The notes: generated by a model from the sequence alone, not told the origin. Numbered from the stretch's first letter, positions 6,862 to 14,940 are shown. The stretch is DNA of 33,880 nt from Tistlia consotensis USBA 355 (GCF_900177295.1 NZ_FWZX01000048.1:1-33880), one strand, 5' to 3'. Translations and numbers: made by a program.

Positions 6862-8864
6862 CGGCGCGGCTGACCAGCTCCACGGCGCTGAGCAAGGTCT
6901 GGCACACCGCCGCCGAGCTGGCGGCCCTGCGCCTGCCGGGCCTGCCGTCGAGCAAGAAGCGCATCATCGAGCTGGCGAAGCGCCAGGCCTGGCAGGAGCG
7001 GCGCAATCTCGACGACGCGCCGCTCGCGCGTCGCCGGCAAGGCCGCGGCGGCGGCTGGGAGTACCACTACACCCTGCTGCCGGACGCTGCCGCCGCCAAG
7101 CTGGTGCACGACGAGCGGACGGCCAAGCTCGCGGCCGCCGCGCCCGCCGGCGAGTCCGCCGGCGCCGGCCGCCCGAGCGCGAGCTGGGAGCTGCAGGACT
7201 GGTACCGGCGCCAGCCGGAGACGAAGAAGCGCGAGGCGCGGCGCCGCGTGGCGATCCTGGAAGCCGTGGAGACCCTGCACCGGACCGGGCTGACGAAGAA
7301 CCATGCCGTCGCCGAAGTGGCCAAGCAGGAGGGCATCGGCGGCAGCACGATCTACCAGTGGCAGCGCCTGGTGCGCGGCCTCGACCGGCTGGACCGGGAG
7401 GCGGCGCTCTGCCCGCGCCACAAGGGCAAGGCCGGCCAGACGGTCGAGTGCTCGCCCGAGGCCTGGGAGATGCTGAAGGGCCTCTGGCTGATCAACTCGC
7501 AGCCGCCCTTCGAGGAGTGCTACCGGGAGGTCCAGGCGGCCGCGCAGCAGCACGGCTGGACGCTGCCCCACCCGCGCACGATGCGCCGCCGGATCGAGGC
7601 CCTGTGGCCGCCGCTGGTCACCTACTGCCGTCAGGGCGCCGATGCCCTGCGCGCCATGTACCAGCCGCAGATCCGCGACCGCAGCCAGCTGCGCGCGCTG
7701 GAGGCGGTGAACGCCGACTTCCACACCTTCGACATCACGGTCGCGATGCCCGGCGCCGAGCAGGGCGCCCGGCCCTCGCTGATCGTCATCCAGGACCTCT
7801 ACTCCAACAAGATCCTGGCCTGGCGGGTCGACCTCAACCCCTCGGCGGCGGCCGTGCGCCTGGCGTTCCACGACGTGTTCCGGGACTTCGGCGTGCCCGA
7901 GACCGCGGTGCTCGACAACGGCCGCGAGTTCGCCAGCAAGCTGATCACCGGCGGCCAGAAGACGCGCTACCGGAACAAGATCAAGCCCGAGGAGCTGGAG
8001 GGCCTGCTGACCGGCTTCGGGATGACGGTGCGCTGGACGACGCCCTGCAGCGGCCAGTCGAAGCCGGTCGAGCGCGGCTTCGGGGACCTGACCAACATCG
8101 TCTCGAAGGCCAAGGTCTTCGACGGCGCCTACACCGGCCGCAGCCCGCAGCACAAGCCGGCGAACTACGGCAGCCGGGTCGTCGACTTCGAGACCTTCCT
8201 CAAGTTCGTCGCGCGCGGCATCGCCTCCTACAACGCCCGCGAGGGCCGACGCACCCCGGTCTGTGGCGGCGTCAAGTCCTTCGACCAGGCCTTCGCCGAA
8301 AGCTACGCGCGGCAGGAGAACAGCATCGGCATCCGCAAACCGGCGGCCGAGCAGCTGACCCGGGCGCTGATGACCGCCGAGCTGCTGACCGCGCGCAAGC
8401 CGAGCGGCGCGGTGCACGTGCTGGGCAACGTCTACTGGGCGGAGTGGATGACCGGCTTCGTCGGCAAGAAGCTGACCGTCCGCTACGACCCGGACGACGC
8501 CCAGGGCGGCATCGAGGTCTACCGCCACGACGGCGTCTTCCTGGGCCACGTCGAGGTCTGGGAGCGGACCGGCTTCCTCGACCAGGAGAAGGCCAGGGAG
8601 CACGGCCGCAAGCGCCGCAGCTACCAGAAGAAGCAGTCGGAGATCGCCGAGCTGGAGCGCGGCATGGCGGTCGAGGAGGTCCTCGAGCACCTGGTCGAGC
8701 TCGACCCGCCGCCGGCGCCGGACGCCAAAGTCGTGCGGCCGGTCAGGACGCGCGGCGCGCTGGCGCTGCAGCCGGCAGCCAACTCGGAAGCGATCGAGGA
8801 GATGGACCGGAACCTGTCGGCTTCGATCGCGGAGCTGGCGGCCTTCCGGCGCCAGCAGCCCTGA
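6858..8864 (+). CDS. muA: Mu A-type DDE transposase
   Basis: This 668-residue protein catalyses DNA cleavage and strand transfer during integration and replicative transposition. It starts with a Mu-type DNA-binding region (VWHTAAELAALRLPGLPSSK) and further helix-turn-helix regions (GIGGSTIYQWQRL). The catalytic core follows, with Asp287 (VNADFHTFD), Asp353 (VLDNGREF) and Glu405 (SKPVERGFG). Their spacing of 66 and 52 residues is close to MuA's 67 and 56. A beta-barrel region and a basic helical C-terminus follow, with MuB-contact potential. The GTG start overlaps the upstream stop. All three catalytic residues are present, so it may be active. Confidence 0.95.
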   Translation: MTARLTSSTALSKVWHTAAELAALRLPGLPSSKKRIIELAKRQAWQERRNLDDAPLARRRQGRGGGWEYHYTLLPDAAAAKLVHDERTAKLAAAAPAGESAGAGRPSASWELQDWYRRQPETKKREARRRVAILEAVETLHRTGLTKNHAVAEVAKQEGIGGSTIYQWQRLVRGLDRLDREAALCPRHKGKAGQTVECSPEAWEMLKGLWLINSQPPFEECYREVQAAAQQHGWTLPHPRTMRRRIEALWPPLVTYCRQGADALRAMYQPQIRDRSQLRALEAVNADFHTFDITVAMPGAEQGARPSLIVIQDLYSNKILAWRVDLNPSAAAVRLAFHDVFRDFGVPETAVLDNGREFASKLITGGQKTRYRNKIKPEELEGLLTGFGMTVRWTTPCSGQSKPVERGFGDLTNIVSKAKVFDGAYTGRSPQHKPANYGSRVVDFETFLKFVARGIASYNAREGRRTPVCGGVKSFDQAFAESYARQENSIGIRKPAAEQLTRALMTAELLTARKPSGAVHVLGNVYWAEWMTGFVGKKLTVRYDPDDAQGGIEVYRHDGVFLGHVEVWERTGFLDQEKAREHGRKRRSYQKKQSEIAELERGMAVEEVLEHLVELDPPPAPDAKVVRPVRTRGALALQPAANSEAIEEMDRNLSASIAELAAFRRQQP

Positions 8865-8880
8865 GGGCTGGAAAGGCGAA

Positions 8881-8907
8881 GGCCCCGCCGATTGCAGCGG
8901 CGAGGCC
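8881..8907. promoter_or_regulatory. intergenic hairpin between transposase and MuB-like genes
   Basis: GGCCCCGCCG (8881-8890) pairs with CGGCGAGGCC (8898-8907) with one mismatch around a 7-nt loop. No T-run follows. It may slow or protect the transcript and so set the A:B ratio, but that is inference. Confidence 0.4.
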
Positions 8908-8942
8908 CTCGGTAACGGCAACGAAGTGAGGAGCAAGAGACC

Positions 8943-9905
8943 ATGAGCACGATCGACACGCAAGACCGCTGGACGGAAGAGGCGCAGGACGAGCTGCGCC
9001 GGGAGCTGACCGCCTACCAGCAGGCCGAGGGCCTGTCGCAGGCGGCCATGGCGGCCCGCCTGGCCGTCGCCGAGGGCACGATCAGCCAGTGGCGCAACAA
9101 GCGGTACAAGGGCGACAACGCCGCCGTCGCGCAGTCGGTCCGCAAGGGCCTGGACAGCCTCAAGAGCCGCGCCAAGGCGGGTGCCACCCTGCCGTCCGAT
9201 ATCGGCTTCCAGGACACGCCGACCTCGCGGAAGATCGGCGAGATCCTGACCTTCAGCCAGATCGCGCCGACGATCGGCGTGGTCGCCATGGGCGCCGGGT
9301 CCGGCAAGACGAAGACCGCCTCCTACTACGCCGCCACCAACTCCAACGTCTGGCACGTCACCGCCGAGCCCTGCACGGCGACGACCTATCCGCTGCTGGC
9401 GCTGATCGCCGAGTCCATGGGGCTCGCCGAGCGGGTGCAGACGCGCCTATCGCGGGCGATCGCCAACTACGTCCGCGACAAGAACGGCCTGATCATCCTC
9501 GACGAGGCCCAGCACCCCAACACGCTGGCGCTCGACCAGCTGCGCTCGATCCACGACTCGGCCGGCGTCGGCATCGCGCTGATCGGCAACGAGATGGTCT
9601 ATAGCCGTCTCGACGGCGGCGGCCGCAAGGCGGCCTTCGCCCAGCTCTTCAGCCGGGTCGGCATGGTGCTGACCCAGCCGGGCCCGCGCGAGCGGGACAT
9701 CTGCACGATCGTGCAGGCCTGGGGGATCGTCGATCCCGAGGAGCAGAGCTTCCTGAAGGCCATCGCCGAGAAGCCCGGCGCCCTGCGCGCCATGGTCTTC
9801 ACGCTGCGCATGGCGACGATGCTGGCCGGCGGCGCCGAGAGCCGGAAGCTGGAGCACCTGCGCGAGGCGTTCCGGCGCCTGACCCCCCAGCAGGTCGGCC
9901 GGTGA
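8943..9905 (+). CDS. muB: Mu B-type AAA+ ATPase (target-DNA activator)
   Basis: The N-terminal helix-turn-helix (QAAMAARLAVAEGTISQWRN, about residues 34-53) is followed by an AAA+ domain. Walker A is GAGSGKT at 117-123 and Walker B is LIILDE at 183-188. MuB polymerises on DNA, captures target DNA and stimulates MuA strand transfer. The family length is about 310 residues, which matches the 320 here. An SD (GAGGAGCAAGAG) precedes the ATG. The order A then B is as in Mu. Confidence 0.95.
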   Translation: MSTIDTQDRWTEEAQDELRRELTAYQQAEGLSQAAMAARLAVAEGTISQWRNKRYKGDNAAVAQSVRKGLDSLKSRAKAGATLPSDIGFQDTPTSRKIGEILTFSQIAPTIGVVAMGAGSGKTKTASYYAATNSNVWHVTAEPCTATTYPLLALIAESMGLAERVQTRLSRAIANYVRDKNGLIILDEAQHPNTLALDQLRSIHDSAGVGIALIGNEMVYSRLDGGGRKAAFAQLFSRVGMVLTQPGPRERDICTIVQAWGIVDPEEQSFLKAIAEKPGALRAMVFTLRMATMLAGGAESRKLEHLREAFRRLTPQQVGR

Positions 9906-9919
9906 GGGAGGCGGTGACG

Positions 9920-10183
9920 ATGCTTCCCCAGATCCACAAGCGGCCCTTCGGCCTGCCGCAGGTCGGCGACCCGGTGACCGTGAGGTTCACGACCAGCCCG
10001 CTAGCCGCGCCGTACACCGGCATCCTCTACGCCGTCACCGAGCGCCAGCCCGACCGCCTGGTCGGCACCGTCCGCCTGCAGGGCGGCTCGCTCTGCGGCG
10101 ACGTCGCCTTCGGCCGCCGCGCCCACGACGACGAGCGCTTCGGCCGGCTCGACATGATCCCGATCCGCGGGAGCGCCTCGTGA
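9920..10183 (+). CDS. small early phage protein (87 aa), function unknown
   Basis: It begins MLPQIHKRPFGLPQVGDPVT. The pattern GDPVTVRF..GILYAVTERQPDRLVGTVRLQGG suggests a small beta-barrel (SH3-like) fold, which is an impression from alternating hydrophobic residues only. ATG at 9920 is preferred because GGGAGG lies 8 nt upstream; the GTG at 9902 overlapping the MuB stop is the alternative. It lies in the usual position for small accessory early genes of transposable phages. Confidence 0.65.
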   Translation: MLPQIHKRPFGLPQVGDPVTVRFTTSPLAAPYTGILYAVTERQPDRLVGTVRLQGGSLCGDVAFGRRAHDDERFGRLDMIPIRGSAS

Positions 10184-10272
10184 GGCGCCCGCGCACCTTC
10201 CTGGGGCGGCAGCTGCGCTGGCTGGCGCTGATCTGGCTGCCCCGCCGACCCCGCACGCTGAGGAGCCTGTGA
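10180..10272 (+). CDS. putative 30-residue basic/hydrophobic microprotein
   Basis: A GTG at 10180 overlaps the previous stop (GTGA), and the frame ends with TGATG at 10270-10274, overlapping the ATG of the Gam-like gene. GGGAG lies about 7 nt before the GTG. The product, VRRPRTFLGRQLRWLALIWL followed by PRRPRTLRSL, has a short hydrophobic centre between arginine-rich ends. The perfect double overlap is the main evidence that it is translated. It may also serve only to couple translation to the Gam-like gene. Confidence 0.45.
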   Translation: MRRPRTFLGRQLRWLALIWLPRRPRTLRSL

Positions 10273-10814
10273 TGGCAGATCTCGCCACCATCGAACGCCT
10301 GACCAAGAGCTACGCGGCTGCCCGTGATGAGTTGGCCGATGCCGTCAAGGAGACCAACAGCGAGCTCGAGCGGATCAAGCGGCAGAAGATCCCGCTGTTG
10401 CGACGGCGCACCGATGCGGCGTCCAACGCGCGCGCGAAGCTGGAGGCGGCGATCCAGGAGAGCCCGCAGCTCTTCGGGCGCCCCAAGACCCTGACGCTGT
10501 ACGGCATCCGCGTCGGCTTCCAGAAGGGCAAGGGCAAGATCGAGATCTCCGACCCGGAGGTCACGATCCGGCTGATCCGCAAGCACCTGCCGGACCTGGT
10601 CGACAGTCTGGTCAAGGTCGAGGAGAAGCCGGTCAAGGCCGCGCTCAACAACCTCTCGACTGCTGAGCTGCGGAAGATCGGCTGCACCGTCACCGAAGCC
10701 GGCGACGTGGTGCTGATCAAGGCGACGGACGGCGAGATCGACAAGCTGGTCGAGGCGCTGCTGAAGGAGTCCGACGAGGCCGCCCAGCCCGAGCCCGCGC
10801 AGGCGGAGGACTGA
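10272..10814 (+). CDS. gam: Gam-like host-nuclease inhibitor
   Basis: The first 60 residues form a coiled coil (DELADAVKETNSELERIKRQ). A strand-rich segment follows (KTLTLYGIRVGFQKGKGKIE), then ISDPEVTIRLIRKHLPDLVD and KVEEKPVKAALNNLS. The order matches Mu Gam, a Ku-like protein that binds DNA ends and shields them from host exonucleases. Similarity is by layout rather than strong identity, so the call is moderate. The ATG overlaps the 30-codon frame before it. Position after A and B agrees with known Mu-like phages. Confidence 0.65.
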   Translation: MADLATIERLTKSYAAARDELADAVKETNSELERIKRQKIPLLRRRTDAASNARAKLEAAIQESPQLFGRPKTLTLYGIRVGFQKGKGKIEISDPEVTIRLIRKHLPDLVDSLVKVEEKPVKAALNNLSTAELRKIGCTVTEAGDVVLIKATDGEIDKLVEALLKESDEAAQPEPAQAED

Positions 10815-10817
10815 GCC

Positions 10818-11159
10818 ATGGCGACGGCCCGCGAGCGGATCCTGGAGGCGCAGCTGCGCAGCCTGGCGCTCGCGGCCCGCGTCTACCTCGCCCACCGCTT
10901 CGACCGGCCGAAGACCCGCGAGCTGCTCGCCGACGAGCTGATCTCGATCGAGACCTGGCTGCGGGAGCACCCGGCCGGCAGGCCGGTCCAGCTGCCGGAG
11001 CCCGACCTGGCGCCGGCCCCCGAGGATCCGCTCGAGGGCCGCGCCGAGGCCTCGGCGCCGGCCCCGGATCCCCGCCCTCGCGGGGACAGGCCCACCAACG
11101 AGGCCGGCAGGGCCGCCGCGGACGCCTGGAAGGCCCGCGCGCCCTACGCCGACGCTTAA
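10818..11159 (+). CDS. early phage protein (113 aa), function unknown
   Basis: The N-terminal 55 residues look helical (RERILEAQLRSLALAARVYL). The rest is a proline/alanine-rich linker that includes sequence from a REP-like palindrome, and the end is KAARAPYADA-like. No family is recognised. The ATG starts 3 bp after the Gam-like stop, and the Gam-like coding end supplies the GGAGGA SD. Confidence 0.6.
   Translation: MATARERILEAQLRSLALAARVYLAHRFDRPKTRELLADELISIETWLREHPAGRPVQLPEPDLAPAPEDPLEGRAEASAPAPDPRPRGDRPTNEAGRAAADAWKARAPYADA
11069..11086. repeat. REP-like palindrome inside a coding region
   Basis: TCCCCGC (11069-11075) and GCGGGGA (11080-11086) form a 7-bp stem around CCTC, preceded by GGA. 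This resembles dispersed GGATCCCCGC...GCGGGGA palindromes of some alphaproteobacteria. It sits within the low-complexity part of the 113-aa gene and keeps its frame open. Confidence 0.4.
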
Positions 11160-11174
11160 GAGGAGGACACCGCC

Positions 11175-11456
11175 ATGCAGGTCGCGACCGCATGCCTCGT
11201 TCCCACCAGCCCGAATGACCTGGGGGGCTTGCAGCTCTTCGCCGCCGAGGTCGTCGCCGGCGCCGGCGGGCCCGACCTCTACCGCTTCCGGCTCAGTGGA
11301 AGCCTGCCGGATCTCTGGCTGTATCGCGACACCGCCGGTCGCTGGCGCTTCGCTGTACCGGTCCGTGGCATGGCCGTGGTGCCGCAGGTCACCCGGCCGT
11401 CCATCACGGCGCTCGAGCAGACAGTCGCCTTCGACCCGGCTTCGGCGGTGGGGTGA
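11175..11456 (+). CDS. early phage protein (93 aa), function unknown
   Basis: It begins MQVATACLVPTSPNDLGGLQ and has an alternating hydrophobic pattern (LYRFRLSGSLPDLWLYRDTA, then RWRFAVPVRGMAVVP) that suggests a mainly beta fold. I do not recognise a family. A strong SD (AGGAGG) lies about 8 nt before the ATG. The next gene starts 3 bp after its stop. Confidence 0.65.
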   Translation: MQVATACLVPTSPNDLGGLQLFAAEVVAGAGGPDLYRFRLSGSLPDLWLYRDTAGRWRFAVPVRGMAVVPQVTRPSITALEQTVAFDPASAVG

Positions 11457-11459
11457 GAG

Positions 11460-12917
11460 ATGGCGAACCCGATCCAACAGCCTGACCTGGTCGAGGCAGA
11501 GATCGTCGACGGGATCGAGCCGTCCGAGCAATCCTGGCGCTACGACCTGGAGACCGAGCCGGCCCGCCGGCGGGCGTATCTGCTCGCCCTGGCGCTGGAG
11601 CGCGGTGTCGGTGACCTGGGCGCCGCGCTCGACCTGGCCCAGCGGGCCGACGCCTGGCTGGTTGCCGGCCGGCCGGCGGCGCAGGCGGTCGATCCCATGC
11701 CCCTGCAGCTCACGCACCGGGTCGAGATGCCGGAGGATCGACGGCGCGCCGATGCGATCTTCCGGGCGGTCACCGAGGAGTCCGGCTGTCTGCGATCCGC
11801 GCTAACCGGTCGGAGGCGGAAGCAGCTGCTCGCCCATGCCCGGCAGGTGCTGATGTACCTGCTGTCGGAACACACGGGGCTTTCGCTTCCCGCGGTCGGC
11901 CGCCTGGTCGGCGGGCGCGACCACAGCACGGTCATGCATGCCGTCGCCGTCGTCGAGAAGGACCTGGCTGCAGACGGCCCGCGCGCCGACCTCGCCCGGC
12001 GTTGTCTCGATCGGCTGGGCCTCTCGCAGCCCCCGGCCTCCGAGGAAGCGGGCTCGCCGGCCGCCGTTGCCCCGGACCCCGAGCCGACCGCGGCGGCAGC
12101 GGCCGACTCGCCGCCGACGGAGGCTGCCGCGGAGATCGGGCGGGCTACCCGTTCTGCCCAGGTGCCTGTTGGCCAGCGCATCGGACGGACCAGAAGCGTC
12201 TGGACACCGGAGCGCCTCGAGCATTTGCGTGCGCTGGCGGACGAAGGCCTGCGGTCGCGCGAGGTCGCCGAGCGGCTCGGCATCAGCGACAACGCCGTCC
12301 GCGTCCAGGCGCGCAGGATCGGCCTGTCCTTCATGGCGGCCCGAGCAGCGCTCCGGGCAGCGGCGCCGGCTCCCGTTCCCGCCCAACCGGTTCCGAAGGA
12401 GCATGCGACGCCCAGGCCTGCCCCGGCTCGCCGCAAGGCGGCCTCCGCCCGGACCGCCCCTGCGCCCAAGCTGCCGACGGCCGACGCGCCGCAACCGCTC
12501 ACCGAAGCCGAGGCGCACGTGCTGCGCGCGATCATCCGGACCGGCGGCAAGCCGGCCGAGGTTGCCCGCGAGGCAGACCGGCCGCTGCAGGTGGTCGAGG
12601 CCACGGTGCAGCGCCTCAAGGCGAAGGGCTACGTCGCCGGAGTGCCCGGCGGCCGAACGGCGATCCGGCTGCCGGACGGGCGGCCGATTCCGCGCGGCAC
12701 GCGCTCCGAAGCCGAGCGCCTGGTCGCGGCGGCGATCGCCGAGGGCAAGGTGACTCGCTGCCCGCCGGCCTATGCCGAGGTCGTCCAGGGCGCCGAGCCC
12801 GTGGGCCCGCTGCCCGCCGTGCCGGACCCCGGCGTCGCGGCGCTGCAGCGCTCGCGCAAGGGCGGGCAGCGCAGCAGCAGCGGCAGCGGCAAGCGCGTCA
12901 AGGGAGTCGAGCTTTGA
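11460..12917 (+). CDS. DnaA domain IV / GcrA-like HTH / winged-helix-like fusion protein
   Basis: Three modules are visible in 485 residues. At about 118-170, LLAHARQVLMYLLSEHTGLS and LVGGRDHSTVMHAV (GGRDHSTVMHA at 151-161) match DnaA domain IV, whose GGRDHxTV signature contacts the DnaA box. At 247-290, VWTPERLEHLRALADEGLRS and ERLGISDNAVRVQARRIGL resemble the GcrA N-terminal HTH. At about 347-405, LTEAEAHVLRAII...VEATVQRLKAKGYV is winged-helix-like. Alanine/proline-rich linkers separate them. There is no AAA+ domain, so it cannot be an initiator itself. It may compete for DnaA boxes or recruit host factors; that is inference. Confidence 0.8.
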   Translation: MANPIQQPDLVEAEIVDGIEPSEQSWRYDLETEPARRRAYLLALALERGVGDLGAALDLAQRADAWLVAGRPAAQAVDPMPLQLTHRVEMPEDRRRADAIFRAVTEESGCLRSALTGRRRKQLLAHARQVLMYLLSEHTGLSLPAVGRLVGGRDHSTVMHAVAVVEKDLAADGPRADLARRCLDRLGLSQPPASEEAGSPAAVAPDPEPTAAAAADSPPTEAAAEIGRATRSAQVPVGQRIGRTRSVWTPERLEHLRALADEGLRSREVAERLGISDNAVRVQARRIGLSFMAARAALRAAAPAPVPAQPVPKEHATPRPAPARRKAASARTAPAPKLPTADAPQPLTEAEAHVLRAIIRTGGKPAEVAREADRPLQVVEATVQRLKAKGYVAGVPGGRTAIRLPDGRPIPRGTRSEAERLVAAAIAEGKVTRCPPAYAEVVQGAEPVGPLPAVPDPGVAALQRSRKGGQRSSSGSGKRVKGVEL

Positions 12918-13681
12918 CCGCGGCAGTCCGGACCGGAGATCGGCGCCCGCTGATTGCGAAGGTGCAGATCGCGCGCAGGCAGCTCGCGCTCGACGACGGG
13001 ACCTATCGCGCGCTGCTCAAGCGGGTGACCGGCAAGGAATCGTCGACCGAGCTGTCGATCGCCGAGCTCGACCAGGTGCTCGCCGAGTTCGCCCGGCTCG
13101 GCTGGACGCCGAAGCCGCGCTCCGCCGCGACCGGCGCTCCCCGTTCGGGCCCGGGGGCAGGCCGCGGCCGCAAGCCCGCCGAGGGGCCGCTCGCCGGCAA
13201 GCTCCGGGCCCTCTGGCTCTCAGGCTACTGGCTCGGCGTCGTCGACGATCCGAGCGAAACGGCGCTGGCGCACTGGTGCGAGCGCGTCACGGGCGGCCGC
13301 GGGAAGGGCGGCGTCGCGGCCCTGCAGTGGCTCGACGGCGCCGGGTTCAACAAGTCCGTCGAGAGCCTCAAGGCAGCGCTGGCGCGTGACGCCGGGGTCG
13401 ACTGGCGGCCCTACTACCGCGCCGGCCAGCTGCTCGGCGAGGACCCGCGCGCCCGCGTCCTCGAGGCGCAGTGGCGGCGCCTGGCCGAGCTCGGTGTCGT
13501 CTCCAACGGCGGCTGGTCGGCGCTGGACCGCTGGCTGGCTGGCCGGCCCGGCCTGCCGGCCGACGCCGACCGCCTGAACCTCACGCCGAACCAGGCCGAC
13601 CAGGCGATCCGCGACCTCGGCCGGATGCTGCGCCAGGCGCTCGGCAAGTCGCTTCCCGAAGACGCTTCGAAGGAGGGTTGA
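12914..13681 (+). CDS. gemA: GemA/gp16 family (DUF1018) regulatory protein
   Basis: The N-terminal half (RPLIAKVQIARRQLALDDGT, LLKRVTGKESSTELS, LDQVLAEFARLGWTPK) and LRALWLSGYWLGVVDDPSE are the hallmark of the Mu gp16/GemA family, linked to modulation of host gene expression and DNA topology. A C-terminal extension of about 95 residues (from DWRPYYRAGQLLGEDPRARV) goes beyond short family members. The TTG start at 12914 overlaps the previous stop (TTGA) and has GGGAG about 7 nt upstream. The 255-aa length follows from that choice. Confidence 0.85.
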   Translation: MTAAVRTGDRRPLIAKVQIARRQLALDDGTYRALLKRVTGKESSTELSIAELDQVLAEFARLGWTPKPRSAATGAPRSGPGAGRGRKPAEGPLAGKLRALWLSGYWLGVVDDPSETALAHWCERVTGGRGKGGVAALQWLDGAGFNKSVESLKAALARDAGVDWRPYYRAGQLLGEDPRARVLEAQWRRLAELGVVSNGGWSALDRWLAGRPGLPADADRLNLTPNQADQAIRDLGRMLRQALGKSLPEDASKEG

Positions 13682-13684
13682 ACC

Positions 13685-14107
13685 ATGGGTGAAGTCATGT
13701 CGATCGAGCGGCCTATCCGCGCCTACTGCTGGGCCTCGGGCCAGATCGAGTTCCAGCCGGCCGAGCACGCGCTGCCGGACGGTGCCATCGAAATCGCCTC
13801 CGGCGACGAGAGCCTGGTGCGCGAGCTGATGTCGGCGACCGCGCGCCATGTCCGCGACGGCGACGGGCTCCTCGTGCCGGGCGTGCCTGAGGCGGAGACC
13901 CAGGACGCCGCGCTGGACGCCCTGATCGTCTGGACGGGCTGGCTCAAGGCGCGCGGCTGCCTGCCGATCCGGCACGAGGGCCTGCGTCGCTGTCGCTCCT
14001 GCGGCTGCACCCAGGCGGCCGCCTGCGAGATGGCGGACGGCGGGGGCTGCTGGTGGGTCGAGCCCGACCTCTGCAGCGCCTGCGCAGGCGGGCCGGAGGT
14101 GCGGTGA
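13685..14107 (+). CDS. phage protein with cysteine-rich zinc-binding C-terminus (140 aa)
   Basis: The N-terminal half (RAYCWASGQIEFQPAEHALP, then LMSATARHVRDGDGLLVPGV) is followed by a cysteine cluster: C103, C106, C108, C114, C122, C130 and C133 in CRSCGCTQAAACEM...GCWWVEPDLCSACA. It probably binds zinc. Similar C-terminal clusters occur in small proteins of alphaproteobacterial Mu-like phages, but I know no assigned function. SD AGGAGG lies about 9 nt before the ATG; an ATG four codons downstream is the alternative. Confidence 0.7.
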   Translation: MGEVMSIERPIRAYCWASGQIEFQPAEHALPDGAIEIASGDESLVRELMSATARHVRDGDGLLVPGVPEAETQDAALDALIVWTGWLKARGCLPIRHEGLRRCRSCGCTQAAACEMADGGGCWWVEPDLCSACAGGPEVR

Positions 14108-14109
14108 GG

Positions 14110-14475
14110 ATGGGCGCCGCCAAGGAGACCCTCGGCTACCCGAGCCGCACCGACGCGGTCCTGGCGCTGCGGCGCCAGGGGCTGACCACGCGAGAGATCG
14201 CCCAGCGGATCGGCGTCGAGCCCTCGACGGTCAGCGCTCTCGAGCACAGCGCCACCCGCCGGCGGGTCGCGGACGACCAGCGGGCCGAGCGGCAGGGCCG
14301 CGCGGTGCTGATGCCCGTCGAGCTGTGGCCGCGGCTCGAGCGCGAGGCGGCGCGGCGGCACCTCAGCCCGAACACACTGGCACGCCGCATCGTCCAGGTC
14401 GTCATCGAGGACGATCTGGTCGGCGCGGTGGCGGACGACGGCGAGGGCAACCCCGGCGGGCCGGAGGATCGGTAG
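14110..14475 (+). CDS. small DNA-binding regulator (HTH plus RHH-like C-terminus)
   Basis: Residues of the first half (VLALRRQGLTTREIAQRIGV then EPSTVSALEHSA) form a clear helix-turn-helix of the sigma70-region-4/LuxR type. The second half (VLMPVELWPRLEREAARRHL, SPNTLARRIVQVVIEDDLV) reads like a ribbon-helix-helix module. The target is unknown. ATG at 14110 is chosen for its GGAGGT SD; a GTG at 14104 overlaps the upstream stop. It is one of several DNA-binding proteins in this run. Confidence 0.7.
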   Translation: MGAAKETLGYPSRTDAVLALRRQGLTTREIAQRIGVEPSTVSALEHSATRRRVADDQRAERQGRAVLMPVELWPRLEREAARRHLSPNTLARRIVQVVIEDDLVGAVADDGEGNPGGPEDR

Positions 14476-14940
14476 ATGGCGAAGCGCAAGAAGGCGGCGC
14501 AGCCGACGGTGAAGGCCGGCGACACGGTGCTGATCGGCTGTCCGCGGTTCTCGCTGCCGTCCGAGTGGTGGCTCGCGAGGGTGCTCTGGATAGACGGCGA
14601 GGACCTGGTGACCGAGCACCAGCCGCCGAGCGGCGGCGTGCAGCGCAACCTCACGACCGTCGACCAGGTGATCGCCGTCGGCTCAGTCGAGCAGCTCGGC
14701 CACTACCGGCGCCGCGCCGACGCCCTGATGTCCGACATGACGGGCGCCATCCGCGAGGCGCAGCAGCGCATCCACGAGGCGCGGCGCGCGATGGACCAAG
14801 TCCGCCTCGAGGCCTGGAAGAAGTTCGACGCGCTGGCGGCGAAGCACGCGATCGCGCGCAAGCGCGAGCCCCTAGCGGACGTGGAGCGACACATCGTCGA
14901 GGAGGCGGCCGCCCGCGAAGAGGAGGCGCACGATGACTGA
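14476..14940 (+). CDS. early phage protein (154 aa), beta-domain plus coiled coil
   Basis: After a basic start (MAKRKKAAQPTVKAGDTVLI), residues up to about 75 suggest a small beta domain (WWLARVLWIDGEDLVTEHQP). From about 80 onwards it is a long charged helix (ALMSDMTGAIREAQQRIHEA). No family is recognised. It starts directly at the end of the HTH/RHH gene, and its last 8 bp overlap the gcrA start, so coupled translation with the GcrA homologue is likely. Confidence 0.65.
   Translation: MAKRKKAAQPTVKAGDTVLIGCPRFSLPSEWWLARVLWIDGEDLVTEHQPPSGGVQRNLTTVDQVIAVGSVEQLGHYRRRADALMSDMTGAIREAQQRIHEARRAMDQVRLEAWKKFDALAAKHAIARKREPLADVERHIVEEAAAREEEAHDD

Noticed and set aside
6624-9356. 910-codon open frame on the minus strand opposite the transposase and MuB genes
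   Set aside because: It is a shadow of two well-supported plus-strand genes, caused by high GC; it has Arg/Leu/Gly-biased composition, no family motif, and crosses a gene boundary.
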